DNA from: Aptenodytes patagonicus | Taxonomy: Eukaryota > Chordata > Aves > Sphenisciformes > Spheniscidae | Reading direction: 5' to 3' | DNA: 64,000 nt | NCBI RefSeq assembly: GCF_965638725.1 | Contig: NC_134957.1 | Location: forward strand, 16,516,101 to 16,580,100 | In this document: positions 41,601-52,129 of the stretch, piece by piece | Layout of the letters: the number at the start of each line of letters is the position of its first letter | Numbering within the stretch: the first letter of the stretch is position 1 | Notes under the pieces: generated by a model | Database searches by the model: none | What the model saw: only the letters and a program-made list of their open reading frames with translations | Told to the model about the DNA's origin: nothing | Made by a program: the position numbers and the translations under genes

Positions 41601-44600
41601 AGCAGAGTTAAACCAGCACGTTTTAAAAACAGCATGCCAATTATACCTATTTTAAGCTGCGTATCTCCCACTGAGAACTTTCCAGGCTCTCATTCATTAA
41701 ATCTTCTTCCGGGATGATAATTAATAAACGGATCTGCAGCCTTACTGAAGTGTATCCTTTGCTCGTGTTTGAAAAATATGGTTTGTCTGATGGCTTTCAG
41801 CTCAGTTCCCTGTAATTCACAACAGAAAAGGTGCGTCTTGAGTAGCAATTAAAAATAGTCACTGCTACCAGGAAGCCTGGAGGGACCAGGCAAGAGGAGG
41901 GCTGATAGGGGGGTTTTTTTGCTGGTTGGTTTTTTTTCTTTTCCTCCTTTACGTAAGAAGCTGAGACTTTATAGTTTGGAGAAAGCACATTTTGTTTAGG
42001 AGAAAGAGGCCAGACATGGTAGGGGCTGTGACATGTAGTACAACATATTAACAAGTAGTGCAACTTACTTCTGCTACATTTGTTTGCGAGAGCTTTCTAA
42101 AGTTTCTGAAATTAAAGGCACTGTAGCTCATGACTACAGATGTGAGAATGATAGGGTAAGCAGCTTTAATGTGCTCCCACAAAGTCAGAAGCAGAATTAC
42201 ATCTAAAATAAGTACAGCATGAAGGCATTTCTGGCACAGATCTGATTTTTTTTTAACTTTAAAAGATTTTTATTATTTAAAAACTTACGCTGTATAATTT
42301 TGCTTTTCATTTTTTCCCCATGGCTACTGGTGGAGTACTTCTGAGAAGTTTAGGAAGTAGGGCATGACTTTCAGATAAACAAAGTGAAATCCTGGAACGC
42401 TGTCACTGCCTTCTACAGGGATGGACCCCATCATTATCTGGAGCTTTATCTTATTTGAGTAAATATTTAAACATCTTTTTTCAAGATTAATAAAAAAAGT
42501 GTATGCTAAATATTGCCTTTTAATGTCAAGCCAGATCACTCAGGGCATCTTGCTGATGAGAGACCTGTACGTTCATGTCCTTCAAAACTGCTTTTGTTTC
42601 TCATCCAAGCACCCAGCTCTGGACCTCTCTCTCTGGAGGAAAGCTCACAAGGACGTAAGAAATCTCTGTTAGGACAAAGCTTTACAAGAGCCGGCACTGA
42701 ACCCTCCAAGCACTGTGTATAGATCTGAACCGTGTCTCTGGGCCTTCTCCACTGAACAATGAAGTGGAAAGGAGAAGCACTTATAAAAATGGAAAAAGCA
42801 ATCAAAAGGAGCACCCTAAAATGAAACCCAGGACTGAATGTCATGGGACAAAAAAATCCATGAACAAACATTACCCTGAATCACAAGTTAAAGACAACAG
42901 ATGTTGCATTTCCTTATCCAAGACCAGCTCACGTCCATGACCAGCGACGGAAGGGGCTTGGGCAGGTGACTTGCTCCAGAGCAGGCAATGGTGTGGGCTA
43001 CAGCATCCCAAGTTTTTAAGCTGGCTGAAAAAGAAAGGTATGAGAATGGAGCTTGTGGTCCTTTGCCACTTTACAAAGAGGACAGGCTCAGGCCGGAGGA
43101 GGTGTAGAGGCTGGAAACCTCCCCACCTCCTGCCTGCGAGGCAGAGGAGCTTCCAGGAGAATCTGAGGTGATCCTTGTGACCAGATGCAGAAGACACATG
43201 GAGGTTGCCAGTTCCAGCTAAGTTTCACTGTGAATCTGGGAGCCTGTTTGGCTCTAACACAGCTTGGAAACTCCAGCCTACAACTCTCTGTTCACTGGAC
43301 GTGGAAAAAAAAAGTGTGTCAGATCGCCCTGTGCGCTGGCACCGAACGCTTTCCCTCGGCTAGCCAGATGTGCGCAAGAGTCCCCGGTGCCAGGGAAGCA
43401 AACGTTGTTTCTCTGTATTTCTGCCACAGCGGGACCAATTGTTGTGACAGTGCTACACGAGCCCTCTACTACCCCAGCAAATATGGGTAACACACTGTCA
43501 GCAGAGGCAGAAGGTACAGGAGGGATGGATGCTCATACACTGACCCAAGTTCACGTGCACTCTTCCTCCCATCAAAGACACTTGCGATTTCATGAAATTA
43601 TGTTTTCCATCTTTCTTTCATGCGGTCCCAGGACAAACCTTCTGCTGGTTTTCCACAGAAGCAGAGTCTGGGCTCCCTGTATATGTTATGTTCACCACCA
43701 AGTTTATGGATGAACAAGCAGGTCACAGTATGTAGTCACCTGAAGTAAACCCAGGGCTCATCCCATTGATTACCTCGGAAGCTAAAGAAACAGTACTAAA
43801 TGCCAGCGTGGTGAGGTCCTGGGCTTTGCAGGCTCCATGTTCTGGGGGCCCTGGAAAATCCCAGACCTGAACGCAGCTGTCTGGCAGCCTGCGCTCCGCA
43901 GAGGTGAGCACAGCCCGCAGGGATTTTTATGGCTGCTCGGGAGCTTTTCTGGAAGGAAAAGGCTGTCTGCTCTGGAGATCGGTCAGTCCGACCTGGCTCT
44001 GAGCAGTGTCTGGTCGGGTTTTGAGTATCCCCAAGGATGGAGACTGCACAACCTCTCTGGGCAACCTGCCACCCTCACAGCGAGGAAGTTTTTTCTTATG
44101 TAATTGCTTGTTTGTGCCCATTGCCTCTATTTCTTTCATTGGGCACCACTGAGAGGAGTCTCGCTCCATCATATTTACCCTCCCTGGCCCCATCAGGAAT
44201 TTGTACACATGGATGAGAACCCCTCAAGCCTTCTCCAGACGGACCCACCCCAGCTCTCCCAGCCTCTCCTTGCAGTGACGGCTCCCACTGATGAAGGGCT
44301 GTGTGCTTCACCCTTCCTGCCGCTGCCCTCCCTGCATCCGCACCTCTCACTGCATCAAAGACGTGAAGCCGCTTAGACAATTTTCTCGGACTTAAATGGA
44401 GGAATTTAGTCTGCGCTATGGGAACATTGACTTCACGGAGGCATCTGGACTGCTGTTAGCAGAGCCACTTACTTCACAAGGAATAAATGAAAAGGGAAGT
44501 TCACGGCATCTGCTTTGCATGGACATTCTTGGCAGTTCGTTTGTTTTCACATGCAGGTCCCACAGGCTGTTCAAAGCTAGGACAGAGCGCCCGGCTTTTT

Positions 44601-47600
44601 CTATAGTAAACAGAGGCGATGACTCAAAACGTGTTGTGAAACAGCAGTGACTCTGAAGATCAAATAAGCAATGATATTTTAGAGAGTTAAGATGGGGAAC
44701 CTGAGCAAGATTTTACACCAGCTTTCAAAACAAAAGATAAAACCAAACTCCATTGTCAGGCATTTAGCCCACGAGTTTATAACAGGTATTGCACCAACAG
44801 CTAAGAAGATGCTATCTCAAAATACTTCTGAGATAACAACAGTTAGACTTTGAGGCTGCAGAACATCCTGGAAACAAGTTGGGAGGAAATGCAAATCCAC
44901 AACAGTTTTTTTCAGTTATTGTCAGGATTGCCCATTATTTCTATTGTACAGGCAAACTGAGACATCTGCTTGCTCCTGTTGTACAACAGTTCTGCCAGGG
45001 TACTGTTCTTCGCGAGTCTTGGAGCTTCGGCCAGTGAGAGAGCACTCTTTCACTGGGTCTTAGCAAATCCCGTGGAGAAAACCTCTCAGAACACACTTGA
45101 TGCTTTAGCTTAGCTGCTATATGGGACCAATATCCAAATGGCAGCAAAGATGGTGTTTTAATTTATTTTTTTTTTATATACTCCTATCTCCAGTCTTCTA
45201 TTTTCTCTTGTAAATGAACAGGAAAAAAGGAAAAAAATCGTAGTGACAAGAGGATACAGCCCTCTACGGGCCCTCTACGGGCCCACAAAGCATGGGCCCA
45301 AACCAGCTGCTTTGTGACTTCGCAGAGCGCGGTTATTCTGCTACCGTCTGTGGTCTGGTATTCGTTACTAAAAAAGGAGCCCCAAAATACCTTGTTTAAA
45401 TTTGGCTATGTTTCAAAAACTTGATAATTCCTGGAATTTCCATTTAAGTTTCAAGGAGCGGTGCTGGCAAAATGTTGTTACAGATGCACATTCCATTTCC
45501 TTTCCAGAGAAAATCAAGTAAGTGCTGGAACTACTAAAAAGAGGCATTTTTCTTCTAGCAAAAGCTTAGTCTCTGTACCATTGGATCAATCTTACTTCAT
45601 GCAAATAAGACACAAACACCTACAGAAAATCTTTCAGATTAAAGTAGAGCATTTTCCTACCAGTGATTTGTGTCGTCGGGGAGGAATCCGACCGTTGTTA
45701 CTATTATCTTGACCTCTAAAATTTTCCATAGCAAAAACTATTAATGTATCAGTTTTATCTTATGTCTGTGTGTGTAACAACAAAGCAATACCCAGCAACA
45801 GGTAAAACTGGTGACAGTAAAAGGAACTGCGATAGAGGATGAGGAAGGACTCACCAAGAGGGGAGTTTTTTCTCTCTGTTCATTCCCAGCAGCTTTAAAT
45901 TACCAATGTTTCCTGCACACCTGGACTTTGCCCAGAACAAACTATTTCATTGCTGTAAGACTGAGTGAGTGTTTTACGACGTGAAATACATACATAATAT
46001 CGTACTGTTGTAACAGAAAATAAGGTTGGCTAGAAAGCTCTATTGATTTTGCGTTAAAGTCAGCAGGAAGGGAGGAGGATGGCGGGAAATTGTGGCCGAG
46101 GCCCCAGGGCCTAATAAATAACCAAGGTGATGGGATTCCTATAGCCCTGCACAGTAGCAGAGCAGTACAGATGACTGAGGATGTCAGGGCTGGCCCCAAC
46201 CGAGAGCCGGCCGATAACCCCCGAGGCTGCAGCTCCTTGTTTAATCAGGAGCTCGCAGATTGCTGGCAGCAGCAGGGCAGATTTTTCTCTCGCTGCTCTG
46301 CCGACGGGGCGTCTCATCTCCAAAGGTCCCCTGCCCAAATAGCAGAGAGGATTAATGGCCAAGTCTCCTCAGATCTCTCTGGGCGATGCCACCATTGGCA
46401 GATTCCAGCCAAATAGGAGATTTCCTTCCCCAGCCCCGTGAACAACTCTACCGTAAAAAAATAAATCATCTCCAGGCACTCTCTTGCTCTGAGCGCTGTG
46501 CTGCAATGACCACCCCTCTCCCAGGCTTTTTCTGTTTTACCTAAAGAACTTACGGCTCCACGCTTTGCACCAAAGGAAACAAATACAGAGGGAAGATGCT
46601 TCTCCTATACTGATTAGACGAAGAGCTCATCTCACTGAAGTATTTTGCCCTCACCGTGTTTAACACACGTGCCTACTGCCCTGGTTTATAGACCCTCTTT
46701 GCCACCAAAATAGATTGCGATATCCACTTCAGTCCTATAGGACGACTGTAGGAAATAGTCCTATAAAAATCACAAGTTTTGTGATCACAAAAAAATCACA
46801 AAATTTGTCTTTGGGAAATGAATGAAATTAAGAAAGATGGGACTTCACGTCTCATGAAATACGCTCTCGGATGGTATATCTATTGCTTTCAAGATTTAAA
46901 AAAACTTTTTAGTTTAGAGAAAAAAATCTGAAAAATTAGGGTCTGCTTTCAGGGCCTATCCTAAATAATTATCTTATTTCTGGAGTCTAGTCTAACTGTC
47001 GGGTTTGTGACATCCCAGTTACCCAGCGTCTCTAAACAAGGTTCCATCCCATTCTCCTCCGCCGACCTCCGGGGGAACGGGCCGCCCCGCTCCCGCCACC
47101 GCTCGCAAGAAACGCAGCTGGCACCGATTTTGCAGCTACATAAAGCCAGTCCAATTCTTTCTTTATTCATCCAGTGTTAGTATGAGCTGGCACGCTCCAA
47201 AACCAAATAAAAAAGGCAAGTTAATCTGAATCTTGACATGCCGGCCACTGAAGTTTAAATCACCTTCTCCAGAGGTGGAACAAAAGCTTTTGTTCGCTGG
47301 CTACACATTTCCAGTAAAACATTTAAGCTCCGTTCGCAAACGCTAGCTCTATCATGATATCCAGAGAGTCAAAGCTGGCTGCGTAGTACAACAAGCCACT
47401 GCACTTTCAGTGCCATACAGCACATTTTTTATTGTGTTGTGCAATACCTTGTTCATGATTCCTTCACGGAGTTAGCTACGTCTACGTATGCTTTGTACTA
47501 AAATGCTTATTAGACAGGTTGACCTAGAGGAACACACAGAAATAAAAGCCAAGCAATGCGCCATCACAGTTAGCTTCTCAGCCCTTCCCTAATGACAGAT

Positions 47601-48560
47601 CCATAGCTATTAGGGCCGGAATGGGCGATTACAAGCATTTTGTCTAACCTTTCGTTAAGGAATTAGGGAATCCCAGAAGAGGCTGAGGTCAGCCACTAAT
47701 CGGAAAGGATTAGAACCATTTAGGAAAAAAAAAAAGCAAGCAAGATCTGGCTTGCAATCTGCAAAGCATATACCTATGCTGCAGACACTTGTAGGTTCAT
47801 TGGTGTCCTCTAACCTCAAAAAATGAAGCAGTGCCTTCAAAGCAGACACTATGGGTTCTCTACATCAGTGTCTAAAATAATTTGTGTGCTGTACAAGTAA
47901 AAAAAGGTACTAACCTCAAAGACTCACCAGTTTGGCTACACTGTACCAAGCTCTGAACGTAACAGCAGAGTATTTCTTACTAAGCACTGAAGTCAAGACT
48001 CAAATTGCAGAATTTTTTTTTCCCCCCTTGAATTTCTTGATTAAAGCAACAATCACCCACAAACACAACTGCTTCCTTATAGCCCGGCTGTGCTGTCCTG
48101 GACCAAATTTCAGAGAAACGATCAGGTTTCAGCGCTTCACGCTGTGATACTCACCGAGATGCGACATCAGGACGGTGTCGTTGCCTTTGTCCAGCGCATT
48201 GTAGATCACAGCTGCTCTTGCACCCCTTCTGGCTGCCACCTTAATTTTTTCAGCAAAACTGCAATTGCCTCTTTCAATCAGTGCTATCCACGGTGGTTTT
48301 GTGATGGTGAACCGGGTATTTGCATCGCAGGCTTGAAGATTAGCAGATTTAGGAATGCCCACAAGCCCCCGAGCGCTAAGCAGAGGAGAATTTAATCCAT
48401 ACAGGCCACATTCGCACTGCTCGGACACAGACCTGTTGCTAGTGCTGTTGAAATAGAATAAACTTACAGAGGCACTCACAGGAAGTGCCTCTGTAGTCTT
48501 GAATAAAATACTAACAACCACCAGGAGGCAGAAAAAAATGAACTTATCCACTTGCTTCAT
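10394..48560 (-). CDS. RNF128: RNF128 isoform B, using upstream alternative first exon
   Basis: The same six downstream exons as isoform A joined to an alternative first exon at 48560-48155, giving 1194 nt and 397 residues (human isoform 2 is 402). The phase at its donor (one base of a Gly codon) is the same as in exon 1A, so either exon splices to 23696 in frame. The encoded RING, transmembrane helix and tail are shared; only the signal peptide and first half of the PA domain differ. Alternative promoters presumably give tissue-specific use, which the sequence does not show. Confidence 0.88.
10513..11995 (-). other. RNF128: RNF128 intron 6
   Basis: A 1.5-kb intron with donor GTGCGT and acceptor CTGGACAG. 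Its first 98 bases are open in the reading frame of exon 6. No other feature recognised. Confidence 0.8.
11996..12164 (-). CDS. RNF128: RNF128 coding exon 6 (acidic, serine-rich cytosolic tail)
   Basis: Encodes residues 319-374, starting [11 protein letters not shown] and including [18 protein letters not shown], the best conserved block of the cytosolic tail (human [18 protein letters not shown]). Acceptor AG at 12166-12165. The donor is A|GTGCGT (11995-11990), weaker than the gene's other donors. Reading on without splicing gives 32 extra residues and a stop at 11900-11898, discussed in the findings. Confidence 0.9.
12165..13010 (-). other. RNF128: RNF128 intron 5
   Basis: An 846-bp intron with no recognisable internal gene or repeat apart from a short A run near 12272-12284. 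Confidence 0.8.
13011..13107 (-). CDS. RNF128: RNF128 coding exon 5 (second half of RING-H2)
   Basis: Completes the Asn codon of the TCNH motif and encodes [20 protein letters not shown], then [12 protein letters not shown]. Carries RING zinc ligands H287, H290, C293, C304 and C307 and the conserved Pro-Trp (DPWL) that contacts E2 enzymes. Acceptor AG at 13109-13108, donor GTAAGC at 13010-13005. Confidence 0.95.
13108..15667 (-). other. RNF128: RNF128 intron 4
   Basis: A 2.6-kb intron of unique AT-rich sequence. I see no exon, RNA gene or recognisable transposon in it. It separates the two halves of the RING-H2 coding sequence. Confidence 0.8.
15668..15750 (-). CDS. RNF128: RNF128 coding exon 4 (first half of RING-H2)
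   Basis: Encodes [20 protein letters not shown] and VVRILTC, with RING ligands C267, C270 and C285 and the Ile after the second Cys typical of E2-binding RINGs. Acceptor AG at 15752-15751; donor AA|GTAAGTT at 15667. The exon ends in phase 2, matched by exon 5. Confidence 0.95.
15751..16306 (-). other. RNF128: RNF128 intron 3
   Basis: A 556-bp intron between linker exon 3 and RING exon 4; nothing further recognised. Confidence 0.85.
16307..16378 (-). CDS. RNF128: RNF128 coding exon 3 (juxtamembrane linker)
   Basis: A 72-nt exon of 24 whole codons: [20 protein letters not shown] then QGDK. A basic amphipathic linker between the membrane helix and RING; human has RQLKADAKKAIGRLQLRTLK. Acceptor AG at 16380-16379; donor AAG|GTATGA at 16306. 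Too short for an ORF call; identified by similarity and phase. Confidence 0.93.
17622..17626. repeat. Target-site duplication, left (CAGGT)
   Basis: CAGGT directly abuts the LTR 5' end and is repeated exactly at the other end; 5 bp is the usual length for this class. Confidence 0.85.
17627..18166 (+). mobile_element. Solo LTR of an avian ERVL-type endogenous retrovirus
   Basis: A 540-bp element beginning TGTCCTGGTTTCGG and ending AAACCACGACA, i.e. with TG...CA ends, flanked by a perfect 5-bp target duplication CAGGT (17622-17626 and 18167-18171). Inside are a U3-type block with GTGACGTCA, a TATA-like word at about 17880-17887, an ATTAAA poly(A)-type signal near 18030 and an (ATT)n simple repeat. 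It closely resembles an LTR family that I know as abundant in neoavian birds. No internal retroviral sequence remains, so it arose by LTR-LTR recombination. It lies in RNF128 intron 2, antisense to the gene. Confidence 0.88.
18167..18171. repeat. Target-site duplication, right (CAGGT)
   Basis: Exact match to the 5 bases on the left of the solo LTR, showing that the insertion has undamaged ends. Confidence 0.85.
21588..21631 (+). repeat. 44-bp dispersed direct repeat, copy 1
   Basis: Begins TTGTTTAGCATTGAACAGAG and ends GATGGCAG. One mismatch (G at 21622 versus A) from copy 2 at 23138-23181, 1.55 kb away in the same intron. Flanks differ. Origin unknown. Confidence 0.9.
21830..21864. repeat. 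Short tandem duplication, period 19
   Basis: TATTCCCTTATTGTAT occurs twice at 19-bp spacing, a local slippage-type duplication. Confidence 0.8.
22117..22163. repeat. Partial tandem duplication, period 30
   Basis: AACCCAGCATTCAACTC occurs at 22117-22133 and 22147-22163, with the intervening bases diverged. Confidence 0.8.
23138..23181 (+). repeat. 44-bp dispersed direct repeat, copy 2
   Basis: Second copy of the sequence at 21588-21631, with the same orientation and 43 of 44 bases equal. It lies about 270 bp from RNF128 exon 2 on the intron 2 side. Confidence 0.9.
23449..23696 (-). CDS. RNF128: RNF128 coding exon 2 (end of PA domain and transmembrane helix)
   Basis: Encodes residues 152-234: [35 protein letters not shown], then the hydrophobic helix [20 protein letters not shown] and the basic stop-transfer [13 protein letters not shown]. 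Nearly identical to human. Acceptor AG at 23698-23697, donor CAG|GTGAGTTT at 23448. This is the common acceptor for both first exons. Confidence 0.96.
28147..28194. repeat. Perfect tandem duplication of 24 bp
   Basis: Two identical copies of a 24-bp unit starting ACTAGCACTCCAGGTGG and ending AATAAAT, in RNF128 intron 1. The perfect identity suggests a recent event. Confidence 0.95.
35799..35810 (+). promoter_or_regulatory. Partial SBS/ZNF143-like motif in RNF128 intron 1
   Basis: GGGAGTTGTAGT matches the core of the SBS motif (GGGAATTGTAGT) with one change. It is not in a CpG island, so function is doubtful. Confidence 0.3.
38236..38689 (-). CDS. RNF128: RNF128 alternative first coding exon 1A
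   Basis: ATG at 38689-38687; 151 codons then donor G|GTGAGCC at 38235. Encodes an Ala/Leu-rich signal peptide ([20 protein letters not shown]), then [29 protein letters not shown] and [17 protein letters not shown]. Human isoform 1 has VWTAYLNVSW, QDSPLEPVAGVLV and [18 protein letters not shown] Pro/Gly run ([14 protein letters not shown]) in the PA domain comes from a GCC-type triplet repeat and may vary in length. The exon is extremely GC-rich and sits in a CpG island, so antisense ORFs of over 260 codons appear across it; these are artefacts. Confidence 0.94.
38785..38803 (+). repeat. C19 homopolymer in RNF128 exon 1A promoter
   Basis: Nineteen C in a row, about 100 bp upstream of the exon 1A start codon, so G19 on the gene strand. 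Length may be uncertain in the assembly and may vary between individuals. Confidence 0.85.
38955..39175. repeat. Degenerate GC-rich minisatellite, unit about 33 bp
   Basis: Six or so diverged copies of a unit resembling CCTCCCGGGGCGGTGGGTGA followed by a C/G-rich end and ATCG. Recognisable copies begin near 38961, 38996, 39033, 39065, 39100 and 39136, each with CTCCC/CTCTC then GGTGGGTGA- or GATGGGTGA-like words. Located 270-490 bp upstream of the exon 1A ATG. Confidence 0.7.
39236..39269. repeat. Tandem duplication of a 17-bp self-complementary unit
   Basis: Two exact copies of ACCCCCTGAAGGGGCCG. Each copy contains CCCCT..AGGGG, able to form a small hairpin. It borders the minisatellite on its upstream side. 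Confidence 0.9.
43990..44280 (-). mobile_element. Diverged CR1 LINE 3' fragment
   Basis: Plus-strand text shows the familiar antisense CR1 words in order: GGTTTTGAGTATCCCCAAGG, GGAGACTGCACAACCTCTCT, GGGCAACCTG, CACCCTCACAG, AAGTTTTTTCTTATG, TTTGTGCCCATTGCCTCT, GGGCACCACTGAGAGGAGTC, and CCCAGCTCTCCCAGCCTCTC. The element therefore lies on the minus strand. It is interrupted by small indels and has no open frame, so it is an old insertion, more diverged than the copy at 57.7 kb. Confidence 0.85.
47590..47720 (-). mobile_element. Possible ancient CR1-like 3' end relic
   Basis: TATTAGGGCCGGAATGGG followed by ATTTTGTCTAACCT resembles the antisense of old amniote CR1-type 3' tails (AGGGCCAGAAGGG...CATCTAGTCTGACCT). 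Strongly diverged; call rests on these words alone. Confidence 0.35.
48155..48560 (-). CDS. RNF128: RNF128 alternative first coding exon 1B
   Basis: The first ATG in frame is at 48560-48558 (an apparent longer start upstream is TTG). It encodes a signal peptide [20 protein letters not shown], then [36 protein letters not shown] and [15 protein letters not shown]; human isoform 2 has ECGVYGLASPVANAMGVVGI and [15 protein letters not shown]. Donor G|GTGAGTAT at 48154. Base composition is ordinary, unlike exon 1A. It is homologous to exon 1A (compare AAVIYN....GND..MSH.G in both), pointing to an ancient first-exon duplication. Confidence 0.93.
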
Positions 48561-51500
48561 TGCTCGTTCATATAAGCACAAAACGTAGACGTCTACAGAT
48601 GTTTTCGGCTGGTGGTGGTTGTTGCTAGCCCACAGCCTGCCGATGAGTTTGAAATTTCAGTTCCAACAGGAACTTGACACCACCCAGGTAAGTCCTCGAG
48701 GTGTCAGTGAGCTTCTCTGGAGTGGGGGCTGGGACGGGACACAAGTGACACGCCTGCCTGTTGTGACGGCAGAGATGCAGACGAAAGGACCTGCAAGTAA
48801 CCTTCGGCCCTAACCTGCTCCTTTTTCACAAAGCGTCGTTCTCCCCCTCCTCCTCTCCCATTACTGCACAAATTCCAGCTTTGATGATGCTTCCTGAGAG
48901 ATTGCTCAAGCCCCCTGCTCCTATTTCAACCTGAATGTCACTTCAGAGGACCAGCTAATCTTCCATTCAGTGATGTAAGCTCAGGGTTCTCACTCCACAA
49001 TGCAATCTGTGATGTAACGACCGTGTTAAAAAGGTCAAAAGCGGAGGGAGGGAAATATTAAAAAAATGTACCCATCTTACAGACTAAGATAACCAAGTCA
49101 TTCCCCGCATTTCTCCTTTTGGATTCTTTCAGTCATCTACTCTGTCAGGTCCAGATTGTTCTGGTGTTTATAACGAACTGATTTTAACATTGATTTAGAC
49201 CAACGCAAGAGATGTAGAATTACCTAAACTGATCACAGAAGCAAACTACCTCTTTCAGCCCATTTTCACACGCTAGCTCACCTTCAAGATTTACATTGAG
49301 ATGTTCGAATGATTATCACACGACTCTCCATTTCTGGATGTAGGATCTACAGATTCTTTCTCTGAATTCAGTCACTGTTGTATTCCGTAACAATTACTAG
49401 TATCAACTCTTGTTTTCTTATAATAGAACAGAAAAATTGAAAACCTTACTGATGTCAGAACTCTGTAGTCCGTAATGAAAATAAAGGACAAGTTGTAAAG
49501 TCATCAAGACCTTTTTCCTGTTTTTCTGCAAAAGTTGTGCTGCACACAGCGTTGAAAGCCAAGAGAAGCTGCAATTGGCAGCATGTATTTTGATGGAAGC
49601 TTGACCTAGTTCTCCTGTAAAGATTCTTTAAAAGAGTAAACATGACTGTGGAGAAGATTCTTGGAAAACTGAAACAGCTTTCAGAAGTGAAAAGAAAATG
49701 GAACGAAATTGAAAGAAATAATCCCAGACGTTTACATATATTAATTCATTTATTTATATTCTTCAGTTTTCAGTGTTGCACTATCTCTACATCACATTAA
49801 TTCAAAACTGATCTTACCTCTAAGATCTATGACTTAGCAAGCTTTATACACTCAAAAGTACCATTCTTCTGGTTTTCTTTGAAATTAACACTGAAAACAT
49901 AACAAACATGCAAATGCAAGATTTTAGAGTACAATTCTTTGGCTGAGTATGAATTCTACAGTTAGGGAATGTGATCTGATAGTATTTTACTCTCAGCAGT
50001 GGCAACACACAGCAGCAAGAAAGATGATTCCTATGACATTTTGCAGGAGTAAAGATTTTGTATCTTGGTTTAACATGGCAAAATTACCATGTTTTGACAG
50101 ACTCGGGATCAAATATACTTTGGTTTTATACTTGTGTCAATAAACACCAAGTGACATAAAACAGCAAATAGTTTCTTTGCAGAGAGGATCTCCGTGCCAG
50201 TGCTACAGTGCTGGTTTGGCAGGGAGGAGGGAGACGGAGTGGTGGAACCATATATTAATACTGCAACACTTCAGCAACTGAAGTTGGCATATTAAGTTTG
50301 GTGGAACTCACGGGGATGGGGTAAGTGCCTCTGCAGAACGACCCGCAGTATTGGAATTCCAAGACTACTACAGGCATTGAACAGTCTCTAGCTACACACA
50401 GAGCGCCTATGCTTCTAACATTGGCACTTCATTCTGCAGGAGTAAGTATCTCTCCCTCCCATCTTTTGCCATGAAAAATTTCAGACAACATTTCTGTAAA
50501 ATAGAATCATACACTTTAAAGTCTCAAGCACGTATTATACATATTACACACCATTCCGATATTTCTTTTAGAGTTAGGAAGTCCTAACATGAAGGATGAA
50601 ATGATTAATGCTATATGTTTAAAGTGTAGCAAGCAGTGCAATGCGGCAAACAGCCTTTGCTGCATTTCTGTTACATGGGATGGATGGAGTGGCCAGAACT
50701 GACTACAACAGAGTGGCTCTGTGACAGCGTTAGCCACATCAGTCCTTTTGTACAAAGATAATTTAAAAATTGCTTTTAGAAATAATGGTTTCATTAAAAT
50801 TAGACTTCGACCTGAAGTATATCTAAATAAAAATTACTGGCTGACACAGTCAGCATGGCTCAGTTTGGTACACGAAGTGCTGGTGCTAATACGTCTCACT
50901 CTAGAGCAATGGCCTCTAGTCTTCACATACCCATAAGCAACAAAATTACACAAACAACACATTGAAAGCAACACCGTGCTCTTCTCGGGTTGGTATGTTT
51001 TCACTTTGCCTTCTGTGGCAAGGTTACAAGGTACTCTGAAAGGCATGGGTTGACAAACATTGCTCTAGAACTAATACTATATGATCCGTACAAAATATAA
51101 ACATACAATACATAGTCACATTTAATTAGCTTTTACTTGTGCAATTTAAGTTAAACTTTTCCCATTAATACATTTTTAAACTGTAAACCAGTCTAGAGAG
51201 ACAGAATAATTTCGGCAATTTCTTTAGAATGTTAAGGCTTTTACTTTTTATCTGAAGTTGCCTATGAACTTGTACTATAATAACGACAGTTAACGTTTCT
51301 CCTTCAATTACCATTAACTGAAGTTAGGGTACAGAATTTAAGTACTTGAAGACAAAGTCTGCCGTCCCCAGGGCAGACGAGTGAGCTACTAGTTGAAAGA
51401 TACACTCCCCAATTACCAACAGGCTGCTAAAACGTGCCTAGAAGTTTTCCACAAAAGAATAAATCTGTTCCTATAAATTAACTCTGTGGGCTTTGGTCAA

Positions 51501-52129
51501 TAATGGTACAATTTAATTGGCAAGTTTCCATAATGCAATTATTTCTTCTCAAAGAATTGAGCCGAGACCAGCATTTCACATGGACAAGTTGTCAAATAGC
51601 AATGTGTTTTAGCTCCTGCTTGAGAATAATTTCCTAAGGATCCAGTTGTGTAAATGATTTGAGGCTGTTTGACATGGGAGGAAAAAGTGTGACTTGGTTC
51701 TGAACTCAGCAGGAGCCAGCTGCTACTTAGTATACAGGCAAAAATTTGACAGAATTTGAGAGTCTCTTGCTCTTGTGGAAGTAGCAGCTTCTCGCAGCTG
51801 CTGAGCTCCTTCATGTATTCAGAATGCAGCTATTACTAAAAAGGAGGAGACTGGTGATCAACAGAAAAAAAACTAATGGTGTGGCAAACTGTGTATCCTG
51901 CCATGCTAAGCGCTCCTCAAAGACAGTTTTTCTCTTGCAAAGCTAGAAGCAAGTTCCACTAACAAAGTTTCTTTTTAAAAATATTTCATTATTTTTTTAT
52001 TAATAAATAAAATATGTTAAAAACCTTTGAGTGCTACATTCACTACCTAACGCTGTATATACAAAAGCAGACATATAAAACCACAACAGTTGACCTTGCC
52101 CAGGCAAAAAGAACTGAAAGTGGCTTCTT

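Larger units (their letters stand above)
38690..48154 (-). other. RNF128: Region between RNF128 exons 1A and 1B
   Basis: This is intron sequence for isoform B transcripts and upstream flank for isoform A. Beyond the CpG island (to about 39.34 kb) it is mostly unique sequence with short ORFs that resemble nothing known. It holds a CR1 relic at about 43990-44280, a probable older relic at about 47590-47720, and a small duplication of CCCTCTACGGG at about 45260-45282. Confidence 0.7.

Noticed and set aside
48561..48581. Longer N-terminus for RNF128 exon 1B (seven extra codons)
   Set aside because: The upstream start is TTG, not ATG; the first ATG is at 48560 and gives a signal peptide aligned with human isoform 2.
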